NCBI RefSeq assembly: GCF_017876165.1
Contig: NZ_JAGINQ010000008.1
Location: forward strand, 62,001 to 126,000
DNA from: Azospirillum soli
GTDB lineage: Bacteria > Pseudomonadota > Alphaproteobacteria > Azospirillales > Azospirillaceae
DNA length: 64,000 nucleotides
Direction: 5' to 3'
Made by a program: the position numbers and the translations under genes
Shown here: positions 8,682 to 16,118 of the stretch, in pieces
How positions within the stretch are numbered: the first letter of the stretch is position 1
Layout: each line of letters begins with the position of its first letter
The notes under the pieces: model-generated
Seen by the model: only the letters and a program-made list of their open reading frames with translations
What the model was told of the DNA's origin: nothing
The model's database searches: none

Positions 8682-8909
8682 ATGTTGAAGAAAATTACAG
8701 TGATTCTGTTCGGTGCGCTCGTGCTTGCCGGCTGCTCGAACCTCAACCACCGCGAACAGCGCACGCTGAGCGGCGGTGCGATCGGCGCGGCGGGTGGTGC
8801 CGCCATCGGTGCCCTGACCGGCGGCAGCGCCGTCATGGGCGGCGTCATCGGCGGTGCGGCCGGCGCGGCCGTGGGCGCCCTGACGTCCGACAGCGGCAAG
8901 CGGCGGTAA
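8682..8909 (+). CDS. Glycine-zipper outer-membrane lipoprotein
   Basis: A 75-residue lipoprotein. ATG 8682 follows TAGGAA and opens a lipoprotein signal peptide with lipobox LAGC and lipidated C18. The mature protein contains GGAIGAAGGAAIGALTGG and a second GGVIGGAAGAAVGAL block, two glycine-zipper helices of the kind found in OsmB-like and 17-kDa-antigen-like small lipoproteins. These usually sit in the outer membrane and are often stress-induced. It is a single-gene unit followed by an inverted repeat at 8921-8956. Confidence 0.85.
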   Translation: MLKKITVILFGALVLAGCSNLNHREQRTLSGGAIGAAGGAAIGALTGGSAVMGGVIGGAAGAAVGALTSDSGKRR

Positions 8910-8920
8910 ATCCGTCCATT

Positions 8921-8956
8921 CCCTCTCCCCCACCTTTGTACAGAGCGGGGAGAGGG
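8921..8956. terminator. Inverted repeat, probable transcription end between convergent genes
   Basis: CCCTCTCCCC (8921-8930) is the exact complement of GGGGAGAGGG (8947-8956). It lies between the lipoprotein stop and the convergent stop at 8961. There is no T-run, so it may be a repeat-type palindrome acting as a weak bidirectional terminator. Confidence 0.5.
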
Positions 8957-8960
8957 GAAT

Positions 8961-9728
8961 TCACCTCTCGTCATCCTCGCCGAGAGAATCCAACGTCAGC
9001 GGACGGACTTCCAGGCGCGGATCCTGAACATGAGGTGGGGCCGGTGGCGGGGCGGCTGGCCTTGCCGGAGGCTGCCCCTGCACCGCCGGCCCCTGCACCG
9101 CAGGACGGCGGGCCGGCGCGCGGACCGGTTTGTTCACCGCGCCCCTCGGCCCGATGCTGGGGGCATCGCCGAAGTCCGGCAGCGGCGGGATGCGGTCCAT
9201 CACCATGCGGATCAACTGGGCGATGCGGTCCGTCTGGGCGCGCAGATGCTGCCCGCGTTCGCCGTCGTAGAGCGGGTCGTCCAGGAACTTGCGGATCTCG
9301 ATCAGACCGCGCAGCTCCACCCCGCAGACCTCGTGCGTGCCGATGGGCAGCGCCTTGACCCGCACGAAGGTCGCGAAGAAGGCGGCGCTCTCCTCGACGA
9401 ACAAGACCACCATGCGGGCGTGCAGACGCTCCAGCGCGGTGGTCATCGGGCCGATCAGCTCCTCCATCTCCGACGGGGCGGCGTCCAGCCGCTCCTGCGT
9501 GACGGCGGCCAGCGCGAAGAAGTCGCGCACCTTGCGGGTGAACTTGCGGTAACGCCCCATCCCGCCGACCGAGACGCGCTCGCGCGCCGCCGCCGCCAGC
9601 TCGCCCGCCTTCTTCAGCATGGCGTCGAGCTGCATCAGCAGCTTGGCGACTTCGCGCTGGCGCTGCGCTGCGCTGACCATGGGCGCGGCGGGGGCTTGGC
9701 GTCGCGGGGGAGGGGGGCGGCCGATCAT
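8961..9728 (-). CDS. Hypothetical protein with proline-rich tail
   Basis: A 255-residue soluble protein beginning MIGRPPPPRRQ. A second Met at about residue 17 (MVSAAQRQREVAKLL) is a possible true start. The middle (about 20-185) is predicted helical and regular, with EVAKLLMQLDAML, FTRKVRDFFALAAVTQERLD and VVLFVEESAAFFATFVRV. The last 70 residues are Pro/Ala/Arg-rich and probably disordered. No known family is recognised. It starts 11 nt after the HtrA-type protease stop on the same strand, so the two are probably cotranscribed. Confidence 0.7.
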   Translation of the reverse strand: MIGRPPPPRRQAPAAPMVSAAQRQREVAKLLMQLDAMLKKAGELAAAARERVSVGGMGRYRKFTRKVRDFFALAAVTQERLDAAPSEMEELIGPMTTALERLHARMVVLFVEESAAFFATFVRVKALPIGTHEVCGVELRGLIEIRKFLDDPLYDGERGQHLRAQTDRIAQLIRMVMDRIPPLPDFGDAPSIGPRGAVNKPVRAPARRPAVQGPAVQGQPPARPAAPPPAPPHVQDPRLEVRPLTLDSLGEDDER

Positions 9729-9739
9729 CCCGTCCTTGC

Positions 9740-10828
9740 TTACTTGGCCGTGCGGAGCGTCAGGTTGCGCTGGCTGCCGCCGCGCAGGACGGTCACCTGC
9801 ATCGGCGTGCCGACGCGCACCAGCCCGACGCGGTTGCGGAAGTCGGTGGCGCTGCGCACCGGGCGTCCTTCCACCGCCACCACCACGTCGCCGCTGCGCA
9901 GGCCGGCGCTGTCGGCGGGGGAGCCCGGCTCGACCTTGGCGATCACCGCGCCGGCGTCGCCGGTCAGGTTCATGCTGTCGGCCAGATCGGGGGTCAGGTC
10001 CTGGATCGCCACGCCCAGCCGGCCGCGCCGCACCTCGCCATACTCGACCAGCTGCTCCATGACCGAACGCACGATGCTGACCGGAACGGCGAAGCCGATG
10101 CCGACCGAACCGCCGGCCGGGCCGATGATGGCGGTGTTGATGCCGACCAGCTCCCCGTTGAAGTTCACCAGCGCGCCGCCGGAATTGCCGGGGTTGATCG
10201 ACGCGTCGGTCTGGATGAAGTCCTCGTACCCCTCGACCTTCAGCCCGCTGCGGCCGAGCGCCGAGACGATGCCGGAGGTCACCGTCTGCCCCAGACCGAA
10301 CGGGTTGCCGATGGCGACCACGAAATCGCCGACCTGCAACCGGTCCGAATCGCCCCATGGCAGCGCCACGAGATTGTCCGCCTGGATTTTCAAAAGCGCG
10401 ATGTCGGTCGCCGCGTCGCGCCCGACCAGCGTGGCGCGCAGGCGGCGGCGGTCCTTCAGCGTGACCGCGATCTCCTGCGCGTTCTCCACGACGTGGGCGT
10501 TGGTGACGACGTAGCCGCGCCGCGCGTCCACGATCACGCCGGACCCGGCGCTGACCTGCGGGCGGGCCTGCTGTTCGGGGATGTTGAAGAAGCGGCGGAA
10601 GAACGGGTCACGCAGCAGCGGGTTTTCCGCCTGCGGCGCGCGCGACAGAACGGCGATGTTCACCACGGCGGGGGTCACCTGCTGCAGCATCGGCGCGATG
10701 GTGCCCGCCCCGCTGATCCCGGCCGGAAGCGCCGCCGGCGCCGGACCCGCCATAAGGCCCGCGCCCAAAAGCCCAGTGCCCAAAAGTCCAGCCACGCAAG
10801 CCGCCGCGAACCGCACCGTCTTCCTCAT
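9740..10828 (-). CDS. HtrA/Deg-family periplasmic serine protease, one PDZ domain
   Basis: A 362-residue S1C protease of the periplasm. An N-terminal signal or anchor helix (about 5-28) is followed by the trypsin-like domain with catalytic triad H112 (TNAHVV), D142 (ATDIALLK) and S216 (NPGNSGGAL), and one C-terminal PDZ domain (about 265-355, with SPADSAGLRSGDVVVAVEG). DegP and DegQ carry two PDZ domains; a single PDZ and this length match the DegS/HhoB-like architecture. It may act in envelope protein quality control or regulated proteolysis. It heads a two-gene unit with the hypothetical gene at 8961. Confidence 0.93.
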   Translation of the reverse strand: MRKTVRFAAACVAGLLGTGLLGAGLMAGPAPAALPAGISGAGTIAPMLQQVTPAVVNIAVLSRAPQAENPLLRDPFFRRFFNIPEQQARPQVSAGSGVIVDARRGYVVTNAHVVENAQEIAVTLKDRRRLRATLVGRDAATDIALLKIQADNLVALPWGDSDRLQVGDFVVAIGNPFGLGQTVTSGIVSALGRSGLKVEGYEDFIQTDASINPGNSGGALVNFNGELVGINTAIIGPAGGSVGIGFAVPVSIVRSVMEQLVEYGEVRRGRLGVAIQDLTPDLADSMNLTGDAGAVIAKVEPGSPADSAGLRSGDVVVAVEGRPVRSATDFRNRVGLVRVGTPMQVTVLRGGSQRNLTLRTAK

Positions 10829-10961
10829 CGCGCAACCCCTCCAACCCGTTTTGGCCCCGAGCCATTGGCCTTATGCCGGCGGGGGAGATTTGGGAGAAAA
10901 CCGCAATCGGTTCAAGCCTATTGCGGGAGCTGGTACCCTTCGGCTCGTGCTTCTGTTTACT

Positions 10962-11261
10962 CTATACGCGAACACGGCAGAGGACCGAAGAACGGATGCC
11001 CCCCAGAATAACCGTGAAATCCGCGTCCAGGACCGAAAGCAGGGGATTGCCGGCTGACGCGGCCTTGATGATGGCGAATCCGATGGTCTTGCCGATCACC
11101 GGCCTGCGCCTGCTGGCCGACGCCAGCCACACCATGGCGATCTGCTGGCCGGTGGCGTGGATGGCCGCCAGCTCGCCCTTCTTCTGGGCGCCGCCGCTGT
11201 GGGTGCTGGCGATGATGGCGTCGTCCTCGGCGGATCCGCATGGCGGTGTCGCCGGCAGCAC
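10962..11261 (-). CDS. Possible small protein in the gap between protease and hybrid kinase
   Basis: The 449-bp gap 10829-11277 contains a minus-strand frame of 99 codons starting GTG at 11261, just after the hybrid kinase stop. Its first two thirds (EDDAIIASTHSGGAQKKGEL, then IAMVWLASASRRRPVIGKTI) show strong third-position G/C typical of genes here. The last 15 codons look weaker. No clear ribosome site precedes the GTG and no family is recognised. It could be a short downstream gene, a decayed gene end or chance. The remaining 130 bp to the protease start show nothing recognisable. Confidence 0.35.
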   Translation of the reverse strand: MLPATPPCGSAEDDAIIASTHSGGAQKKGELAAIHATGQQIAMVWLASASRRRPVIGKTIGFAIIKAASAGNPLLSVLDADFTVILGGIRSSVLCRVRV

Positions 11262-11277
11262 GGCGACCGTCGAGGAA

Positions 11278-13581
11278 TCACGCCGGTAGCGGCACGGGAA
11301 GCCCCGTTTCGGATTCCATGGCGGCGGCGGCCACCACCTCCTGCAGGTCGGCGGGCACGATGGGTTTGTGCAGAAGGATGCAGCCGCTCCGCGCCGCGTC
11401 GCGCAGGCGTTCGGGGTCGGTGTCGCCGGTGACGATGATCCCCGACAACCGCCTGCTAACCCCCTGGCCGCCAACCCGCTGGGCGACCAGCGCCACCAGT
11501 TCCGCCCCGTTGTGGGGGCCCGGCAGGCGGTAGTCGCTGACCACCACGTCCAGCCGCTCGTCGAGCTTCTCGACCGCCGCCAGCGCGCTCGGGCCGTCGG
11601 CGGCCGAGGTGACGCGGTGCCCGGCGTCCTCCAGAATGCGGCGGAGCGCCGCGCGCTGGTCGGCGTGGTCCTCCACCAGCAGGATGCGCAGGGACCGGCC
11701 ATAGCCCAGCCGTTGCGGGATCGGCCGGCAGGGGGCGGAGCGGGCGCCGTCGCTGGCGGTCAGCGGCACCGTTACCGCGAACAGCGACCCCCGCCCCGGC
11801 CTTGACCGCACCGTCAGCGGATGGCCCAGCAGATGGGCGGTCCGCTGCACCACCGACAGGCCGAGGCCCAGCCCATGGCGGTGGTCGCGCGCCGAGTTGT
11901 CGAGCTGGACGAAATCCTCGAACACGGCGGCCAGCTTGTCGGCCGGAATGCCGATGCCGGTGTCCCACACCTCGATGCGCAGTTGCCCGCGCCGGCGGCG
12001 GCAGGCCAGCAGGATGCCGCCCGCGTTGGTGTAGCGCACCGCGTTGGCCAGCAGGTTGCCGACGATGCGGCCCAGCAGAAGCGGGTCGCTGCGCACCGTC
12101 TCGTGGCAGGGGCGGAAGCGGATCTCCAGCCCCTTCTCCAGGGCAAGGCCGCGCACTTCCCCCAGCTTGGCGTCGAGGATGTCGCACAGCGGCACGTCGG
12201 TCACCCGTGGGCGGATGGTCCCGGCCTCCAGCGTGGACACGTCGAGCAGCGCGTTCAGCAACGCCTCGCCCGATTCCATGGCGCGGCCCAGGCGGGCGAG
12301 GTTGTCGCGGGCGCGCTCGTCGGTGAGGCCTTCGTTCAGCAGATAATGGTATAGCCGCATGGCCTGGAAGGGCTGGCGCAGGTCGTGGCTCGCCGCCGCC
12401 AGGAAGCGGGCCTTGGCGCCGTTGGCCAGCTCGGCCTCGCGCCGGCCGCGCGCCTCCTCGATCAGCAGATGCTCGCGCTCGGCGGTCGCGGCGTGCAGCC
12501 GTTCTCCGGCCAGGGCCAGCACGGTGGCGAGGTCGTTCAACTCGCTGACCACGCCCGGCTTCGGTGCCGGCACCGGGCGCCCGTCCTCCAGCGCGGCGGC
12601 GGCCTCGCTCAGCCGCCGGATCGGCGCGGCGATGCGCCGGCCGTAGCGGATGGCGCCGAAGGCGGCGAGCGCGATCAGCGCCGCGCCGAGGCCGGTCATC
12701 GCCCACAGGCTGCGTCGCACGGAGGCTTGCAGCTTGTCGTTCGGCACGCCCAGTCCGACTGTCCATCCGGCCCCGTTCAGGTGGCGGAATCCCATGGTGA
12801 GGTCGCTGCCGATCAGGCTGAAGCCACTGACCACGCCATCGACGGCGTCGGCGGCGCCGTCGCGGTACCAGTCCGGCACGGTGCGGCCGACATAGCGTTC
12901 GGGTTCCGGAGCGCGGGCCAGAATGCGCCCGTCCTCATCCACGATGACCGCCACCAGATCGCCGGAGAAATTCTGGTCCCGCAGCATGCCGTTCCACCGG
13001 TCGGCGCGGACGGTGACCCCGATCACCGTTTCCACGAGCCCATGGCGGCGCAACGGCACCGCCACCGCGACCAGTGGCGGCCGTGCGTTGTCGGCGGGCA
13101 GCAGGGCGGAAACGGCCGGGCGCCCGGTGACGATGGCCTTGCGGATGGTGGCGGCGTAGGGCGCCGATTCCGGTCCCGGAGCGCCGAAGGCCGTGTCCAT
13201 GACGATCTGGCCGTAGGCGCTGGCGAGGAACACCGAATACCAGTTCGGATGCCCTTCCTGGAGCATGGCCGCCGTGGTGTGAAAGCCGACGGGATTGTTG
13301 CTGGGGAAACCGCCGCCGATGGCCACCGCCTCCAGCGTGCCGGTGATGGCCGTGATGTCCTGATCGACCGTGAAGGCCAGAGCCCGCGCCATCTCGCGCA
13401 GGTCGTTCTCCGCCTCGCGGCGCTGGCTGCCGGCGTTCCAGACGATCAGCAGAAGCGACAGCACCAGCATCGGGGCCAGCACGGCCACCGTCAGAACGGC
13501 CAAGTGCCAGCGCAGGGGCATGGCCCGCGCGGCCAGGGCACGGTCGGCCGTCAGGCCGGGCAGGGGCGGGATCCTCTCCAT
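11278..13581 (-). CDS. Hybrid sensor histidine kinase, Cache-HisKA-HATPase-REC
   Basis: A 767-residue membrane kinase. TM1 (about 24-48) and a second TM (about 285-310) enclose a Cache-type periplasmic domain. A HAMP-like linker and coiled coil lead to HisKA with H399 in SHDLRQP, an HATPase domain (NLLANAVRYTN, DTGIGIP, HGLGLGLSV) and a receiver with D683 in VVSDYRL. It is built like the kinase at 1486-4416 but lacks PAS domains, and shares its HDLRQP box and the TGDTDPERL receiver segment. The start is ATG 13581; no better alternative was found. The ligand is unknown. Confidence 0.92.
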   Translation of the reverse strand: MERIPPLPGLTADRALAARAMPLRWHLAVLTVAVLAPMLVLSLLLIVWNAGSQRREAENDLREMARALAFTVDQDITAITGTLEAVAIGGGFPSNNPVGFHTTAAMLQEGHPNWYSVFLASAYGQIVMDTAFGAPGPESAPYAATIRKAIVTGRPAVSALLPADNARPPLVAVAVPLRRHGLVETVIGVTVRADRWNGMLRDQNFSGDLVAVIVDEDGRILARAPEPERYVGRTVPDWYRDGAADAVDGVVSGFSLIGSDLTMGFRHLNGAGWTVGLGVPNDKLQASVRRSLWAMTGLGAALIALAAFGAIRYGRRIAAPIRRLSEAAAALEDGRPVPAPKPGVVSELNDLATVLALAGERLHAATAEREHLLIEEARGRREAELANGAKARFLAAASHDLRQPFQAMRLYHYLLNEGLTDERARDNLARLGRAMESGEALLNALLDVSTLEAGTIRPRVTDVPLCDILDAKLGEVRGLALEKGLEIRFRPCHETVRSDPLLLGRIVGNLLANAVRYTNAGGILLACRRRRGQLRIEVWDTGIGIPADKLAAVFEDFVQLDNSARDHRHGLGLGLSVVQRTAHLLGHPLTVRSRPGRGSLFAVTVPLTASDGARSAPCRPIPQRLGYGRSLRILLVEDHADQRAALRRILEDAGHRVTSAADGPSALAAVEKLDERLDVVVSDYRLPGPHNGAELVALVAQRVGGQGVSRRLSGIIVTGDTDPERLRDAARSGCILLHKPIVPADLQEVVAAAAMESETGLPVPLPA

Positions 13582-13728
13582 ACGGCTAGATGTATTCTGC
13601 TTGCGGAGACGCCGTTATAGCTTTTTGTGGGTAACTGCGTCCCAAAAGCGCACCGGCTTTACCGGAGCCCCGCCCGGGAGTAGTGTCCTTTATCACTTTC
13701 GGCCGGGTCTTGCCGGCAGGGTTTGGAC

Positions 13729-14682
13729 ATGAGCGACGTTCCCATGCTCGAATTGACCGAGCAGGACTACCTTCAGATGGAGGAGGCGCTGTCGCAGACG
13801 GCGCGCGGTCGCGCCTTCCTGCGCATGCGCGACCGCCGGTCCCGCGTCGTCGCCGTGGACGAATTCCAGCGGCTGGTCGGCTCGCTCGAACAGCAGGTCA
13901 ACCGCCTGCGCGGGGTGGAGCCTGGCGCCATGGCACGCGTGTCGGGCGAGGGGCTGCCGCTGCTCCAGCAGGAATTGACGGCGATCACCCAGGTCGTGCG
14001 CGAGACGCGCAGCGACATCGCGGCGCTGAAGCCCGCCGACACCGGCGCCAACCGCATCGAGGCGGCGACCGGCGAGCTGGACGAGATCGTCGCCGCGACC
14101 GAGCGCGCCACCACCGACATCCTGAACGCCACCGAGAAGATTCAGGAAATCACCCAGTCCATCCCGCGCGACAACGAGGACGTGGCGGAGATGGCCGACG
14201 CCATCGAGGCGTGGTGCATCGAAATCCTGACCGCCTGCTCCTTCCAGGACATCACCGGCCAGCGCACCACCAAGGTCGTCAACACGCTGCGCTACATCGA
14301 GCAGCGCGTGAACACGATGATCGAGATCTGGGGCGTGGACCGTGCCGCCGCCGTTCCCGTGCCGGACGACACCACCTCCCACCGCAAGCTGGGCGACACG
14401 CGGCCCGACGCGCATCTGCTGAACGGACCGCAGCTGGGCGGCCCGAGCGTCAGCCAGAACGACATCGACGCGCTGTTCGACGGGCTGGCGAGCCAGCTGC
14501 CGCAGGTGATGGAACGCGCCGAACCGGCGGAGGCGCAACCCGCCCCGCCCCCCCAACCAAACCCGACCCCCAAACCGCCCCCGAAACCCGCGCCGAAACC
14601 GGCCGCTCCGCCGCCTCCTCCGCCGTCCTCCGGCGGGGGTGAGGCGATTTCCCAGTCCGACATCGACGCGCTGTTCGCCTGA
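13729..14682 (+). CDS. cheZ: CheZ-like chemotaxis protein phosphatase
   Basis: A 317-residue cytoplasmic protein. The long helical core carries CSFQDITGQRTTKV, matching the CheZ active site; D174 and Q178 correspond to the catalytic Asp and Gln that dephosphorylate CheY-P. Two copies of a short motif follow: SQNDIDALF (242-250) and SQSDIDALFA at the extreme C-terminus (308-317), joined by a Pro/Lys/Ala-rich linker. The motif resembles the CheY-binding tail of CheZ and the FliM N-terminus. ATG 13729 is chosen over TTG 13723. The pentapeptide-repeat gene starts 6 nt after its stop. Confidence 0.85.
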   Translation: MSDVPMLELTEQDYLQMEEALSQTARGRAFLRMRDRRSRVVAVDEFQRLVGSLEQQVNRLRGVEPGAMARVSGEGLPLLQQELTAITQVVRETRSDIAALKPADTGANRIEAATGELDEIVAATERATTDILNATEKIQEITQSIPRDNEDVAEMADAIEAWCIEILTACSFQDITGQRTTKVVNTLRYIEQRVNTMIEIWGVDRAAAVPVPDDTTSHRKLGDTRPDAHLLNGPQLGGPSVSQNDIDALFDGLASQLPQVMERAEPAEAQPAPPPQPNPTPKPPPKPAPKPAAPPPPPPSSGGGEAISQSDIDALFA

Positions 14683-14688
14683 GGCCCC

Positions 14689-15960
14689 ATGGCGAACGAC
14701 GGTTCCATAAAATCCAGGATACGGCTGACGCAGGATCAGCTGGACCGGGTGTGCGAACGGCACGTCCGCTTCATGGAGGGGCGGCCGAACGGCGCGCGCG
14801 CCAACCTGCCCTTCTTCGACTTGGCGGGGCTGGACCTGTCCGGCCGCAACCTGACCGGCGCGCATCTGTCGGGCGCGATCCTGCGTGACGCCAAGCTGCG
14901 GGGCACCACCCTCGACCACGCCGACCTCTACGGCGCCGATCTGCGCGGGGCCGACCTGACGGAGGCGCGGCTGTACCGCACCGACATGCGCGGCGCCAAC
15001 GTGCGCGGCGCCATGCTGGATGGCGCCGTGATGGTGGAGGTGGACCTGCGCGACGGCAGCGTCGCCAACCGCAACAGCGCGGGCGAGCTGAAGGTGGTGG
15101 GCTTCGAACCGGGGCCGGCGGACATGGGCTCGGCCAAGCTGACCAACGCCGACATGGCGCGGGCCAAGCTGTCGGGCAGCTTCGCGCGGGCGGCGGACTT
15201 CACCAACTCCCGCCTGCAAGGCGCGCGGTTGCAGCGCACGGACCTGCGCGACTGCAACTTCTCCGGCGCTGACCTTCAGGGGGCCGACCTGAACGGCGCC
15301 GATCTGCGCGGGGCCATCCTCGACGGCGCCATGGTGTCGGATCTGGATCTGGCCATGTCGATCCGCACGGACGAGGAGGCGGAAGCCGCGGCCACCGCGC
15401 CGCCGGTCATCGACGATGGGGAGCCGGAGGACGCCCCCGCCCTGCCGGCCGTGCCGACGAACGAGATCGAGGCGCGGCTGAAGCAGCATCTGCTGTGGCT
15501 GGGCACCAGCGGGAAGCAGGGACAGCAGCTCGACCTGTCCGGGCTGAATTTGGATGGGGTCGATCTGTCGGGCAAGATCCTGACGCTGGCCAAGGGCTCC
15601 GGCGTGCGCCTGCGTCACGCACGGCTGAACGGCGCGCAGCTCCAGGCGGCGCAGTTCGACGGGGCCGACCTGCGTTCCGCCGACCTGCGCGGGGCCGACC
15701 TGCGCGGGGCCAAGCTCGACCGCGCCATCCTGATCGACGGCTGTCTGGACGGGGCGAACCTCGGCACGCTGCTGATCAGCGCAGGGGCGAAGATCATGCG
15801 CGCCTCGCTGGTGCGCGCGCGGCTGGCCGGTGCTTCGCTGGCCGCGACCAACATGAAGGGGTGCGACCTGACGCTGGCCGACCTGACCGGCTGCGACCGC
15901 AACGGAGCCGACCTCGACGGGGCGATCCTGGAAGGCACAAGGCTGGGCGGGGCCGTGTGA
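14689..15960 (+). CDS. Pentapeptide-repeat protein
   Basis: A 423-residue soluble protein. After about 45 N-terminal residues, three blocks of A(D/N)LxG pentapeptides (about 45-120, 145-220 and 275-423) predict right-handed quadrilateral beta-helices. Examples are GADLRGADLTEARL and DGADLRSADLRGADLRGA. The blocks are split by a Glu/Ala/Pro-rich linker near 222-262. It has no signal peptide or membrane helix. Its start 6 nt after cheZ suggests cotranslation and a possible link to motility, which is inference. Pentapeptide proteins have varied roles, including gyrase protection. Confidence 0.88.
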   Translation: MANDGSIKSRIRLTQDQLDRVCERHVRFMEGRPNGARANLPFFDLAGLDLSGRNLTGAHLSGAILRDAKLRGTTLDHADLYGADLRGADLTEARLYRTDMRGANVRGAMLDGAVMVEVDLRDGSVANRNSAGELKVVGFEPGPADMGSAKLTNADMARAKLSGSFARAADFTNSRLQGARLQRTDLRDCNFSGADLQGADLNGADLRGAILDGAMVSDLDLAMSIRTDEEAEAAATAPPVIDDGEPEDAPALPAVPTNEIEARLKQHLLWLGTSGKQGQQLDLSGLNLDGVDLSGKILTLAKGSGVRLRHARLNGAQLQAAQFDGADLRSADLRGADLRGAKLDRAILIDGCLDGANLGTLLISAGAKIMRASLVRARLAGASLAATNMKGCDLTLADLTGCDRNGADLDGAILEGTRLGGAV

Positions 15961-16118
15961 GCGGAGTCGCCGCTTCCGGGATGGGGTGCCGTTGCCGCAG
16001 GTTGACTAAGTCATCGGACTAAGTCTGGTCGTGGATTGGCAGTGTCCCAAAAATGCTATCGCGGTCGTGCATGCTTTTCGAAAATCGCCGAAACCTGCAC
16101 AACGATACACAACGGGCT

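Noticed and set aside
15661..15720. Short direct repeats that could suggest a CRISPR or tandem array
   Set aside because: They encode the GADLR pentapeptides; spacing is 15 bp and in frame. No CRISPR array was found anywhere in the window.
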